Shown here piece after piece: positions 26,856 to 35,487 of a stretch of DNA of 64,000 bases. Where the stretch lies: contig NZ_JBHTMU010000019.1 of NCBI RefSeq assembly GCF_042679605.1, positions 5,515-69,514 on the forward strand, written 5' to 3'. Position 1 is the stretch's first letter. Every line of letters starts with the position of its first letter. The position numbers and the translations under genes were made by a program. The notes beneath the pieces were generated by a model. The model worked only from the letters and a program-made list of their open reading frames with translations. It made no database searches and was not told the origin of the DNA. This DNA comes from Litorisediminicola beolgyonensis (GTDB lineage: Bacteria; Pseudomonadota; Alphaproteobacteria; Rhodobacterales; Rhodobacteraceae).

Positions 26856-28112
26856 ATGAAGGTCGTGGTGATGGGAGCCGGCGTGATCGGCGTGACGACC
26901 GCGTATTACCTGGCCAAGGGCGGTGCCGAAGTGACGGTGCTCGACCGCCAGATCGGGCCCGGCCTCGAGACGAGCTACGCCAATGCGGGCGAGCTCAGCT
27001 ACGGCATGACCTCGCCCTGGGCCGCGCCGGGCGTTCCGAAGAAAGCGCTGAAATGGCTTTTCATGAAGCGCCGCCCGCTCTTCATCTGGCCGCTGATCAG
27101 CCCGACCATGTGGGTCTGGGGCGCGCAGATGCTGCGCAACTGTGACGAGACGCGCTACCGGGTGAATAAGAGCCGGATGGTGCGCATCTCCAACTATTCG
27201 CGCGACCTGCTGCCCGATCTCATCGCCGAGACGGGCATTTCCTATGACGGCCGCTCGCAGGGCACGTTGCAGCTCTTCCGCACCGAGAAGCAGCTCAAGG
27301 GATCGAAGGCCGACCAGGAGGTTCTGGCCGAGTTCGATTCGCCCTTCGAGGTGCTCGACCGCGACGGCTGCATTGCCGCCGAACCGGCGCTGGCCCGGGT
27401 CCGGGACAAGTTCGTCGGCGGCCTGCGCCTGACCGCCGACCGCACCGGCGATTGCCGCCTCTTCACCCAAGGCCTCGCCGATCGCTGCGCCGAGGTGGGC
27501 GTCGAGTTCCAATACGGCCAGTCGATCCGCGCGATCACCGTCGAGAACGGCCGGGTCGCCGGGATCGACACCGAAATCGCCGGGCGCTTCGAGGGCGACG
27601 CCTATGTCTGCGCGCTCGGCACCTACGGCCCGCGGCTTCTCAATCCCATCGGGATCCGGCTGCCGATCTACCCGGTCAAGGGCTACTCCGTGACCCTGCC
27701 TGTTCTCGACGACGAACGGGCGCCGCAATCGACGATCATGGACGAGACCCACAAGGTCGCGATCACCCGGCTCGGAGACCGCATCCGCGTCGCCGGCACC
27801 GCCGAGATCGCCGGTTATTCGAACCGCCTCGGCCCCCACGCGACCGATACGGTGCGCTACGTGGTCAACGACCTCTTCCCGGGAGGAGGCGATCTCGGCC
27901 GCGCCGAGGGCTGGACCGGCCTCCGCCCGATGACGCCAGACGGCACGCCGGTGCTCGGCAAATCGCCCTTCGACAACCTGTTCCTGAACACCGGCCACGG
28001 CACGCTCGGCTGGACCATGGCCTGCGGCTCGGGCCGCGCGGTCGCCGACATGGTCCTCGGGCAGACCCCGGAGATCTCGATGGAGGATCTGGGCCCCGAA
28101 CGCTACGCGTGA
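26856..28112 (+). CDS. dadA: D-amino-acid dehydrogenase, small subunit type
   Basis: 418-residue FAD flavoprotein of the DAO family that oxidises D-amino acids (classically D-alanine) at the membrane and passes electrons to the respiratory chain. The N-terminus MKVVVMGAGVIGVTTAYYLAKGG is a dinucleotide fold, SYANAGELSYGMTSPWAAPGVP is a DadA signature, and GWTGLRPMTPDGTPVLG and NTGHGTLGWTMACGSGRAVAD end the flavin domain. I chose the ATG at 26856 with GGAG 6 bases upstream; two earlier in-frame starts (26844, 26850) overlap that site. No alanine racemase gene is adjacent. Confidence 0.88.
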   Translation: MKVVVMGAGVIGVTTAYYLAKGGAEVTVLDRQIGPGLETSYANAGELSYGMTSPWAAPGVPKKALKWLFMKRRPLFIWPLISPTMWVWGAQMLRNCDETRYRVNKSRMVRISNYSRDLLPDLIAETGISYDGRSQGTLQLFRTEKQLKGSKADQEVLAEFDSPFEVLDRDGCIAAEPALARVRDKFVGGLRLTADRTGDCRLFTQGLADRCAEVGVEFQYGQSIRAITVENGRVAGIDTEIAGRFEGDAYVCALGTYGPRLLNPIGIRLPIYPVKGYSVTLPVLDDERAPQSTIMDETHKVAITRLGDRIRVAGTAEIAGYSNRLGPHATDTVRYVVNDLFPGGGDLGRAEGWTGLRPMTPDGTPVLGKSPFDNLFLNTGHGTLGWTMACGSGRAVADMVLGQTPEISMEDLGPERYA

Positions 28113-28249
28113 GAGAGCGGTAGCTGGGCCTTCAGGCGCGCCAGCCGCCGCTTGTTCAGCCGTGAGAGGTTGCACATCTTGCCGTTCAGGGTTTCCTGCA
28201 CGGCATGGAGGATCGCAGCACGAGCAAGAGCCTCGTTCCCGGACCGCAC
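28103..28249 (-). CDS. Possible 48-residue protein following the lyase gene
   Basis: Directly after the stop of the isocitrate-lyase-like gene, in the same frame, a GTG at 28249 opens a 48-codon frame reading MRSGNEALARAAILHAVQ and then LNGKMCNLSRLNKRRLARLKAQL. The composition is helical and basic, unlike nearby shadow frames. It ends 10 bases inside the 3' end of convergent dadA. It could be a coupled small protein, or the remnant of a C-terminal extension. No ribosome site is evident. Confidence 0.3.
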   Translation of the reverse strand: MRSGNEALARAAILHAVQETLNGKMCNLSRLNKRRLARLKAQLPLSHA

Positions 28250-29134
28250 TCAGTCCGCCTCGAATGCGCTTGAGAATGCCTGGTGGCCTTCCAAATCCAC
28301 GATCCTGGCGTAATCCTCGTAGCTTGCGGGTGGAGGGGATGCCGGTTTCTGGGATCGGTGGAGGTCGGACAGGGCCTTTTGCACCCCCGCGATCGCTGCG
28401 AACAGGGCGGTCACGGCGTAGAGCGCGACGGTGAAGCCCTGCGCTTCGAGCTCGGGCAAGGTCAGGAGCGCGGCGTCGGTGCCGTCCACGAGGCTCACGA
28501 CCTTCGGGCCGTCGAGCCCGCGGGCGATGCCTTCGACCTCGGCGCGGGTCTTCACGCCGTCGATAAAGACGAGATCGACGCCGGTGTCGCGATAGGCCTT
28601 CGCGCGGTCGAGCGCGCTGGCGAGGCCTTCGGGTTGCAAGGCGTCGGTGCGCCCGATCAGGACGGTGTCGACCTGCATCTCCTCTCGCGCGGCGACGACT
28701 GCCCGCAGACGGGCCGCGGCCTCCGCGCGTCCGACGAGCCGGACACCGGAAAGCTGGCCGCAGCGCTTGGGGCTCACCTGGTCCTCCAGATGCAGCCCCG
28801 CGACGCCCGACAGGGCGTAATCCTGAAGCATCCGGCGCACGTTCAGCGGACCGCCATAGCCGGTATCGGCATCGGCGATGACGGGAATGTCGCAGGCGCG
28901 GACGAGGGCGCGGGCCTGCTCGGCCATCTCGGATTGCGTCATGAAGCCCAGATCCGGCGTCCCCAGCCGGGACGCCGTAGCACCGAGACCGGTCATGTAG
29001 ACGGCTTCGAACCCCGCAAGCGCGACCTGGCGGGCGGTCAGGGGATCGGCCGCGCCCGGGCAGGCGAGGATATGCGGCTGGGCCAGGCGCGCGCGGAGGC
29101 GCGTGGCCCCGTCGGTCAGTCCGGTCCGTCTCAT
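28250..29134 (-). CDS. Isocitrate lyase / PEP mutase family enzyme (likely carbon-carbon lyase)
   Basis: 294-residue alpha/beta-barrel enzyme. DADTGYGGPLNVRRMLQDY and GLHLEDQVSPKRCGQLSG carry the Mg-binding acids and the catalytic loop with Cys. The loop reads KRCGQ, whereas isocitrate and methylisocitrate lyases read K(K/R)CGH, so it may belong to the oxaloacetate decarboxylase or dimethylmalate-lyase-like branch. It is the last main gene of an operon with a TTT transporter, a FAD-linked hydroxyacid dehydrogenase and a GntR regulator, suggesting that it cleaves the 2-oxo or 2-hydroxy acid produced there. The ATG overlaps the gntR stop by 4 bases. Confidence 0.8.
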   Translation of the reverse strand: MRRTGLTDGATRLRARLAQPHILACPGAADPLTARQVALAGFEAVYMTGLGATASRLGTPDLGFMTQSEMAEQARALVRACDIPVIADADTGYGGPLNVRRMLQDYALSGVAGLHLEDQVSPKRCGQLSGVRLVGRAEAAARLRAVVAAREEMQVDTVLIGRTDALQPEGLASALDRAKAYRDTGVDLVFIDGVKTRAEVEGIARGLDGPKVVSLVDGTDAALLTLPELEAQGFTVALYAVTALFAAIAGVQKALSDLHRSQKPASPPPASYEDYARIVDLEGHQAFSSAFEAD

Positions 29135-29835
29135 CGGGCGGGCGCCTTCGCCGTGGCCGCATTGCCGAGGTGGCCGTCTTCCAGCGCCTTGCTGTAGACC
29201 TCTTCGGTGCGGCGGATATGGGTTCTGAGGGCGGCGTCGAAGGCGGCAAGATCGCCGCGCGCGAGGAAGTCGGTCAGGGCCTCGTGCTCCGCAAAGGATT
29301 CGTCCCGGCGCTCTGCATAGGGCGCGGTGATGTTCGCGCGGAGCGCCGCGATCCTGCTGGCCGCAAGCAGGTTCGCGTCCTGCAGGTAGGAATTGCCGCA
29401 ATGGCGGAACGCGGCGTTGTGAAACTGGGTGTCGAGCGTGCCATAGGCATCGACATCGCCCTCGTCGAGCGCCGTGCGCATGGCGGAGACCACCGAGTTC
29501 AGCTCGGACAGGTAGGCGTCCCGCGCGACGCGGAGCGCGAAGCGCGCTCCTTGCGTCTCGATGAGCTCGCGGTAGTCGCAGATCGCCGCGATGTCCTCGA
29601 GCGAGGTCTCGAACACGAAGGAGCCGCGCTTGGGCCTGACCAAGACGAGCCCCTCGCGGGCCAGAAGCGCCATGGCGTCGCGGATCGGCGTGCGCGAGAC
29701 GCCGAGCATCTCGACCAGACGGTCTTCCGAGATGTTCTCTCCGAGGCGGAACGCGCCCGAAAGGATGGCCTCGCGGATCCGTTCCGCGGACATCTCGGTG
29801 AGCGATCTCTGGGGGACAATGCGGGTCAGGGTCAT
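29131..29835 (-). CDS. GntR family transcriptional regulator, FadR/FCD subfamily
   Basis: 234 residues. The winged-helix domain (residues 12-78) contains RIREAILSGAFRLGENISEDRLVEMLGVSRTPIRDAMALLAREGLV. The C-terminal FCD domain has the metal/ligand pattern DTQFHNAAFRHCGN ... SFAEHEALTDFL ... LRTHIRRTEEVY. It lies inside the TTT operon it presumably controls, overlapping tctA upstream and the lyase gene downstream. The 19-base dyad at 34335-34353, just before the first gene, is the likely operator. The effector is probably the transported acid or a metabolite; this is inference. Confidence 0.88.
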   Translation of the reverse strand: MTLTRIVPQRSLTEMSAERIREAILSGAFRLGENISEDRLVEMLGVSRTPIRDAMALLAREGLVLVRPKRGSFVFETSLEDIAAICDYRELIETQGARFALRVARDAYLSELNSVVSAMRTALDEGDVDAYGTLDTQFHNAAFRHCGNSYLQDANLLAASRIAALRANITAPYAERRDESFAEHEALTDFLARGDLAAFDAALRTHIRRTEEVYSKALEDGHLGNAATAKAPAR

Positions 29836-31334
29836 GCCAGGGCCTTCTTCTTCCGTCGTCCCGCCGCCCAGACGATAACAGGCGCTGTCCAGACCACCAA
29901 CACCAGAAGCGCGAGACCCGCCGCGATGGGACGTTCGACAAATCCGAGGAGCAGACCGTCGCTCTTGATCAGCGAGGTCACGAAGTTCCGCTCGACGAGG
30001 AGCCCCATCACGATGCCGAGGATCGCCGGTGCGACCGGAAACCCGTTCTCTTCCATCAGGTAGGCGAAGACGCCGAGGACCAGCATGATCACGATGCCGG
30101 AGGCCGAGGAGTCGATCGAATAGGCGCCGACGATGCAGAAGGCCAGGATCAGCGGCGCCAGAGTGAGCTTCGACACCCGGAGCACCTGCGAGGCCAGCGC
30201 CACGGCCAGAAGGCCCAAGGGCACGATCATCAGGTTCGCGATCAGGAAGACGAGAAAGATCGCCATGATCTTGTCGCCGGAGGTCAGGAAGATCATCGGC
30301 CCGGGGTTCAGACCCTTGACGTAGAGGACGCCGATCACGATGGCGGTGATGCTGTCGCCCGGGATGCCGAAGACCATCGCCGGAACATAGGCGCCCGAGA
30401 GCGCCGAGTTGTTCGCCGCGCAGGCCTCGACCAGCCCCTCTTCGCTGCCCTTGCCGTAGGTCTCGGGCTTTTTCGAGAAGCGCTTGGAGACCGCGTAGGA
30501 AATCCACGAGCCGATATCGGACCCGGCGCCGGGCAGGATGCCGATGGTGGTGCCGATGACCGAGCCGCGAAAGAGCCCGGTCTTGGTCTTCCAGAGCAGG
30601 GCTCCCATGCCGCGGAACATGCGCGCGGGGTTGCCGATGGGCGCCACAGGGGGCACCGCCTCGCGGTTGACGAAGGTGCGGATCAGCTCGGGCACCGCGA
30701 ACATGCCGATGAGTGCGGGGACAAAGGCGACGCCGCCCAGAAGCGAGGTGACGCCGAAGGTGAACCGCGGATAGCCCGAGGTGGTGTCCATCCCGACGCT
30801 GGCGATCAGCAGGCCGAAGAGCAGCGACATCAGCGATTTGACGATCGAGCCCGTTCCCAGCATGACCGCGGCCGACAGGCCCAAGAGCGCCAGCCAGAAA
30901 TACTCGAACGAGGTGAAGTTCAGCGAGACCAGCGCCAGTTGCGGTGCGGCGACCATCAGCACCAGCGAGCCGAAGATACCGCCGATGGCCGAGGCCGTGA
31001 CTGAGATCCCCAAGGCCCGCCCGACCTTGCCCGCGCGCGTGAGCGCGTTCAGGTCGTCGATGTAGGCGGCCGAGGCCGCGGTGCCGGGAATGCGCACGAG
31101 TGCTGCGGGAATGTCGGAGGCAAAGATCGCCATCGCCGCCGTCGTCACGATGGCCGCGATGGCGGGCACCGGGTCCATGAAGAAGGTGATCGGCACCAGC
31201 ATCGCCGTCGCCATGGTCGCCGACAGGCCCGGAACGGAGCCGACGAACAGGCCGAAGACGGAACAGCCGAGCATCACCAGGAACAGGTCCCAGGACATCA
31301 GGAGTGGCAGCGCGTCGGACAGGTGGCCGAGCAT
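29832..31334 (-). CDS. tctA: Tripartite tricarboxylate transporter, large membrane subunit TctA (system A)
   Basis: 500-residue permease with about 12 membrane helices. Family motifs include FVGSVPGLSATMATAMLVPITFFMDP near the N-terminus and the repeated counterpart IGTTIGILPGAGSDIGSWISYAVSKRFSK, plus ACAANNSALSGAYVPAMVFGIPGDSITAIVIG. It translocates a carboxylate delivered by TctC using an ion gradient. The ATG at 31334 overlaps tctB by one base, and the stop overlaps gntR by 4 bases. Confidence 0.93.
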   Translation of the reverse strand: MLGHLSDALPLLMSWDLFLVMLGCSVFGLFVGSVPGLSATMATAMLVPITFFMDPVPAIAAIVTTAAMAIFASDIPAALVRIPGTAASAAYIDDLNALTRAGKVGRALGISVTASAIGGIFGSLVLMVAAPQLALVSLNFTSFEYFWLALLGLSAAVMLGTGSIVKSLMSLLFGLLIASVGMDTTSGYPRFTFGVTSLLGGVAFVPALIGMFAVPELIRTFVNREAVPPVAPIGNPARMFRGMGALLWKTKTGLFRGSVIGTTIGILPGAGSDIGSWISYAVSKRFSKKPETYGKGSEEGLVEACAANNSALSGAYVPAMVFGIPGDSITAIVIGVLYVKGLNPGPMIFLTSGDKIMAIFLVFLIANLMIVPLGLLAVALASQVLRVSKLTLAPLILAFCIVGAYSIDSSASGIVIMLVLGVFAYLMEENGFPVAPAILGIVMGLLVERNFVTSLIKSDGLLLGFVERPIAAGLALLVLVVWTAPVIVWAAGRRKKKALA

Positions 31335-31798
31335 CAGAGCAGACCTTTCAGCGGACCTGCCGGAAGCGGCACGTTCAGGAACCGGGTCAGCGAGAGATGC
31401 ACGAGGGTGACGAAGGCCACGCCGACGCCGATCCAGACCGGGTGACGTTTGCCCGATGCGAAAAAGAGCGCCGCGAGCAAGACGCTGCCCCCGAGGACGA
31501 AGCCTATCTCCTCGAACCACACCGCGAGGATGCCGGAGCCCGCGATCATCACGACGGCGGTCGCCTGCCGGTCGCGGCGACGCCACCCGGGATGGGCGTC
31601 GACCAGCGGCCCCCCTGCCCGCGCGCCCCGGATCGCGATCACCGCTCCGCCGAGGGCGCAGAGCGTGCCTAGGACCACGGGGAAGGTGCCCGGTCCGATC
31701 GGCTGTCCGGTGAGCTTGGGAAAGCCGCTGGCTGTCCAGGCGATCCAGACGCCGAACGCGATCAGAACGGCACCGATGGCGCTGTCATGGAATCTCAT
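31334..31798 (-). CDS. tctB: Tripartite tricarboxylate transporter, small membrane subunit TctB (system A)
   Basis: 154 residues with four predicted membrane helices (about 9-27, 41-58, 80-113 as a pair, 120-140), the DUF1468/TctB pattern. FPKLTGQPIGPGTFPVVLGTLCALGGAVIAIRG is the conserved first half. It lies between tctC and tctA; a long hairpin separates it from tctC. It is a helper subunit of the permease with no independent activity known. Confidence 0.88.
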   Translation of the reverse strand: MRFHDSAIGAVLIAFGVWIAWTASGFPKLTGQPIGPGTFPVVLGTLCALGGAVIAIRGARAGGPLVDAHPGWRRRDRQATAVVMIAGSGILAVWFEEIGFVLGGSVLLAALFFASGKRHPVWIGVGVAFVTLVHLSLTRFLNVPLPAGPLKGLL

Positions 31799-31827
31799 GC
31801 GTCCTCACCCCTTCTGCACGCGCGGCG

Positions 31828-31860
31828 CCCCCGGCGCCGGATCGCCTCCGGCACCGGGGG
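31828..31860 (-). terminator. Long GC hairpin between tctC and tctB (system A)
   Basis: A 13-bp stem (31828-31840 with 31848-31860, one mismatch) with a 7-base loop starts about 10 bases beyond the tctC stop. There is no T tract, so it more likely stabilises the tctC message or causes partial attenuation than full termination. Confidence 0.6.
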
Positions 31861-31869
31861 AGCGGGTCC

Positions 31870-32847
31870 TTACTTGGACAGGCCCACGGCCTTGAGCGTT
31901 CCGCCCAGCGCGTCGTCGGAGGATTTCATGAAGCTCTCGAATTCCGCGCCGGTCGTCCACTGCATGGCATAGCCGCGATCATTCATGAACTTGACGTATT
32001 CCTCATCCTGCACGACCTCGCCCAGCACGGCGGTCAGCTTCTCGGCCACCTCCGGCGACAGGCCCTTGGGCGCGACGAGCCCGCGCCACGAGCCGAGGGC
32101 GAATTCGAAATCGGTGGCCTCGTTGAAGGTCGGAACATCCGGAGCCGCGTCCATGCGCGATGTCGCGAAGACGGCCAGCGGACGGATGAGCCCGGCCTCC
32201 ATCAGCGCCGCACCTTCGGGCAGAGACGCGGTGGCAACCTCGACACCGCCCGCGGCAAGGTCCTGAAGGCCGGGCGCGGCGCCTTCGGAGGGCACCCAGG
32301 CCACGCGGTCGGCGGGCATTCCGGCGGCCATCAGCATCCCCGCGAGCGCGAGATGGTTCACGCCCCCCTGCGCCGAGCCCGAACCCTTGAACTCGCCATC
32401 GGGCATCTCCTCGAGCGCCGACAGAAGCGCGCCGATATCCTCGTAGTCGCTGCTTGTGTTCACGAAGATCGCAGCCGGGTCGGAGTTGTAGAGGCCGAGC
32501 GGCGTGTAGGCCGTGTAGTCGATCTCGGTCAGGCCCAGATTGTGCATCGTGCCGATTTCCAGGGTCGCGACGCCAATGGTCTGACCGTCGGGGGCCGCGT
32601 CGGCAATCGCGGTGTGGCCGATCACGCCGGACCCGCCCGTGCGGTTCTCGACCGGCACCGGCACGCCGAGCTTACGTTCCAGGAGCGAGCCGATCATCCG
32701 CGCGGTGGCATCGGTGCCGCCGCCGGCCCCCCAGGGCACGATCATCGTGACCGGCCCGTCGGGCCAGTCCTGCGCCGCGGCAGGCAGGGCGGTCGTGGTC
32801 ATCAGCGCGGCCAGCGTGGCCAGAACCTTGCGTTTGGTGAAAGTCAT
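31870..32847 (-). CDS. tctC: Tripartite tricarboxylate transporter, periplasmic binding protein TctC (system A)
   Basis: 325 residues with a Sec signal peptide (TLAALMTTTALPAAAQ, cleavage near residue 25) and the family core WPDGPVTMIVPWGAGGGTDATARMIGSLLERKLG...VENRTGGSGVIGHTAIADAAPDG. These Bug-type receptors bind carboxylates through a conserved GGG/TD loop and water bridges. A hairpin after the stop should favour higher expression than the permease genes. The ligand is unknown; the linked enzymes suggest a hydroxy- or dicarboxylate. Confidence 0.92.
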   Translation of the reverse strand: MTFTKRKVLATLAALMTTTALPAAAQDWPDGPVTMIVPWGAGGGTDATARMIGSLLERKLGVPVPVENRTGGSGVIGHTAIADAAPDGQTIGVATLEIGTMHNLGLTEIDYTAYTPLGLYNSDPAAIFVNTSSDYEDIGALLSALEEMPDGEFKGSGSAQGGVNHLALAGMLMAAGMPADRVAWVPSEGAAPGLQDLAAGGVEVATASLPEGAALMEAGLIRPLAVFATSRMDAAPDVPTFNEATDFEFALGSWRGLVAPKGLSPEVAEKLTAVLGEVVQDEEYVKFMNDRGYAMQWTTGAEFESFMKSSDDALGGTLKAVGLSK

Positions 32848-32914
32848 CTTGGTCTCCTCCTTGGATAGGACAGTCCGGCCGGAATCCTCCTCCAGTCCGG
32901 GTTGGGTGGTGCGG

Positions 32915-34324
32915 TCAGTCGAAAATCTTCGTCGGGTTCAGAATTCCCTCGGGGTCGAAGGCCGCCTTGATCCGCCGCATCAGGTCGATCTCGGCGGGCC
33001 CGCGGCTAAGCGGGAGATACGGTTTCTTGAGCGTGCCGATGCCGTGTTCCGCCGACACCGTGCCGTTCATCTCGCCGATCAGGCCGTAGACGATGCGGCT
33101 TGCCTCCGGGATCGGCTGCGGGTCCGCACCGGGCACCCAGGCCACGACATGCAGGTTTCCGTCGCCGATATGGCCGTAATAGACCGAGTGGCAGCCCATC
33201 CCCTCGGACAGAGAGGCCTTCGCGCGGGTGACGAACTCGTCCATCCGCGACACCGGCAACCCGACGTCGAAACTGATATGCGGACCGATGATCTCGGGAT
33301 TGGCGAACTCCGCCGCCGCGTCGCGGGTGGCCCAGAACGCGGCGATGTCGGTCAGGCTCTGCGCAACCGCGCCGTCCTGAACGAGGTCCTCTTCCAGGAG
33401 ATGCTCGAGGAGGCTTTCGAACCGGGCGCCGTCGATGGCCTCGTCCAGCCCCTGCATCTCGATCAGGATCACGTGGCTGCCATCGCCCATCGAGACCGGC
33501 GCGCGCACCCCGACCCTCTCGGTCGCCTGGTGCCAGTAATCCGCCCACATGACCTCGAAGGCCGACAGGAGCGGGCCGAGCTTCTGTCGCGCGGCCGAGA
33601 GCACGCCCAGGACCGCGTCATAGTCCCGCGCGACGCAGAGAGCGGCTGACGTGCAGGCGGGCTGCGGGAACAGGCGAAGCACGACCCGGGTGATGATGCC
33701 CAGCGTTCCCTCGGAGCCGATGAAGAGCTGTTTCAGGTCGTAGCCCGCGTTGTTCTTGATCATCCGGTTCAGCATCGAGACCACGGTGCCATCCGCGAGG
33801 ACCGCCTCGAGCCCGAGCACCAGATCGCGGGTCATGCCGTAGCGGATCACGCGGTTGCCGCCGGCATTGGTCGAGAGATTGCCGCCGATCGCACAGGAGC
33901 CCCGGGCTCCGAGATCGAGGGGAAAATAGAGGCCCGCCTCCGCGGCCGCGGTCTGGATCCTCTCCAAAGGCGTGCCTGCAAGGACGGTCATGGTCATGCC
34001 CGCGGGGTCGATCGCCTCGATCCCGGACATCCGCTCCAGCGACAGCGCAACACCACCGTCGACCGGGCGGGCCCCGCCGCACAGGCCGGTGAGGCCACCT
34101 TGGGGGGTCACGGAGAACCCCGCCGCGTGGCACTCGCGCATGATCCTGGCCACCTCCTCGGTCGAGGTCGGGCGAAGGACGGCGCGCGGCGAGGTCTGCG
34201 GCAGGAAGCTCCAATCGGTCCGATTGCGGGCGGGCAGATCGGCGCCTTCTAGACAGCCGCTCGCACCGAGCTCTCGTCTCAGCGCCGCAAGAGCGTCCGT
34301 CGCTGCCGTCGTGTCGTTCATCAA
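32915..34324 (-). CDS. FAD-linked 2-hydroxyacid dehydrogenase (GlcD / D-2-hydroxyglutarate or D-lactate dehydrogenase family)
   Basis: 469-residue PCMH-type flavoprotein. FAD-binding motifs are VTPQGGLTGLCGGARPVDGGVALSL and GGNLSTNAGGNRVIRYGMTRDLVLGLEAVLADG. The FAD-oxidase C domain has the metal/substrate motif YYGHIGDGNLHVVAWVPG and SAEHGIGTLKKPYLPLSRG, ending NPTKIF. It oxidises a D-2-hydroxy acid to the 2-oxo acid, donating electrons to quinone or an electron-transfer flavoprotein. It is the first gene of TTT operon A, right behind a palindromic operator; the substrate is probably the imported acid (inference). Confidence 0.85.
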   Translation of the reverse strand: MMNDTTAATDALAALRRELGASGCLEGADLPARNRTDWSFLPQTSPRAVLRPTSTEEVARIMRECHAAGFSVTPQGGLTGLCGGARPVDGGVALSLERMSGIEAIDPAGMTMTVLAGTPLERIQTAAAEAGLYFPLDLGARGSCAIGGNLSTNAGGNRVIRYGMTRDLVLGLEAVLADGTVVSMLNRMIKNNAGYDLKQLFIGSEGTLGIITRVVLRLFPQPACTSAALCVARDYDAVLGVLSAARQKLGPLLSAFEVMWADYWHQATERVGVRAPVSMGDGSHVILIEMQGLDEAIDGARFESLLEHLLEEDLVQDGAVAQSLTDIAAFWATRDAAAEFANPEIIGPHISFDVGLPVSRMDEFVTRAKASLSEGMGCHSVYYGHIGDGNLHVVAWVPGADPQPIPEASRIVYGLIGEMNGTVSAEHGIGTLKKPYLPLSRGPAEIDLMRRIKAAFDPEGILNPTKIFD

Positions 34325-34334
34325 ATCGCCTCCC

Positions 34335-34353
34335 GTTATGTGTTACATATAAC
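34335..34353. promoter_or_regulatory. 19-base dyad, probable GntR operator
   Basis: GTTATGTG (34335-34342), a 3-base spacer and CATATAAC (34346-34353) form a near-perfect palindrome with one mismatch per arm. It lies 10 bases upstream of the ATG of the first gene of TTT operon A. The location and AT-rich dyad are typical of FadR-subfamily operators. The 34354-34647 stretch beyond it shows no gene. Confidence 0.6.
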
Positions 34354-34647
34354 AAGGCGAGGGACATTGGAAGCCGTTTCTAGTTTCGGTGTTTTTACGT
34401 ATTTAGTTCAGTGGTTTGCGGCTATTTACCCCTACCCCGAGACGGTCAGCAAGAGCGGGACGTGAACCAAGAAGGGCCGATCATTGCGCACCAGGAAGAG
34501 CGCTGAACGGCATATGACTCGATCCCCCGAGACCCGAGCGACAGAGCGCTCATCCGTGGAGACCGACAACGCAAGGCGCACATGCCTCAGCCCAAGCGGT
34601 CCGGAAGGTCTAGAAAATTGCACCCCGCCCCTCGGTCCGCCCTCTCT

Positions 34648-35487
34648 TCAGGTCGGCATCCTGTCCAGGGCATCCAGGAAATACGGGCGAAAGCCCTCCG
34701 GGTGCTCGCTCATGGGGAAATGACCCAGCTCGTCCATGACCGCGAGGGTCGCGCCGGGGATGGCGTCCGCGGTGCGGCGCGCGTCCTCGGGGGTGCAGGT
34801 CAGGTCATAGGCGCCGACGAGGATGTGGACCGGCGTCTGCGCGGTGTCGATCTGCCCCAGCCTTCCGATCAGGCTGTCATCCTGCGTGTAGAAGCTGAGA
34901 TCGCCCCGGAAGACCCCCGGGCCCGATTGCATGAACATCCACAGCGTGTTCCAGCGCGCGGCATGCGGCGCGTAGGGTGAGATATTGGCCGAGACGAGCG
35001 CCGCGCCCATCTCCCCGCCATGCGCGTCGGGGCGGTCAAACCAGTCGATATCGTACCATGCGGGCTGGAAATCAGACGCCTCGATCGCGATGAAGCCGGA
35101 AAACCGCTCTGGGCGCAGCGCGGCAAGCTGCAGGGCGATCCGTCCCCCCATCGAGAAGCCCGCCAGCACCGGGCGCTCCAGCCCGAGCGCGTCGATCACG
35201 GCGAGCACGGTCTCGATATAGGTCTCGGTCGTCAGCAGGTACTCCTCGTCCTCTGCGCCGTCCGGCGGCAGGGATTTGGAATGCCAGGGCATGTCGAAGG
35301 CGATCAGCCGGTTCGTCGCGGTGATCTCGGCGTCGTTCATCAGGTGCCGCCATTGCGCGCTATGGGCTCCGGCGGTGTGCAAGCAGAGAACCGGGCGACC
35401 CGACCCGGCCTCTTCGAAATAGATGCGGTGGGGACGACCGGCGATCTCGACCGTGACGTAGCGGCCGGTGATGGGTTCGATGCTCAT
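34648..35487 (-). CDS. Alpha/beta hydrolase (possible enol-lactone hydrolase of the aromatic module)
   Basis: 279-residue alpha/beta hydrolase. The nucleophile elbow is GFSMGG, the oxyanion strand VLCLHTAGAHSAQWRHL, the acid HILVGAYDLTCTPEDA and the catalytic histidine MDELGHFPMSEHPE. The conserved HxG is TAG here. The arrangement resembles hydrolases that act on ring-cleavage products and lactones (PcaD/MhpC-like), but the substrate cannot be read from sequence. It is coupled to the SCP2-like gene (stop/start overlap of 4 bases), and this pair is preceded by the shared dyad at 35931-35946, tying it to aromatic degradation. Confidence 0.8.
   Translation of the reverse strand: MSIEPITGRYVTVEIAGRPHRIYFEEAGSGRPVLCLHTAGAHSAQWRHLMNDAEITATNRLIAFDMPWHSKSLPPDGAEDEEYLLTTETYIETVLAVIDALGLERPVLAGFSMGGRIALQLAALRPERFSGFIAIEASDFQPAWYDIDWFDRPDAHGGEMGAALVSANISPYAPHAARWNTLWMFMQSGPGVFRGDLSFYTQDDSLIGRLGQIDTAQTPVHILVGAYDLTCTPEDARRTADAIPGATLAVMDELGHFPMSEHPEGFRPYFLDALDRMPT

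Noticed and set aside
26601..29249. Long minus-strand frame antisense to dadA and running through the lyase region
   Set aside because: It crosses two well-supported genes in another frame or strand and has shadow composition.
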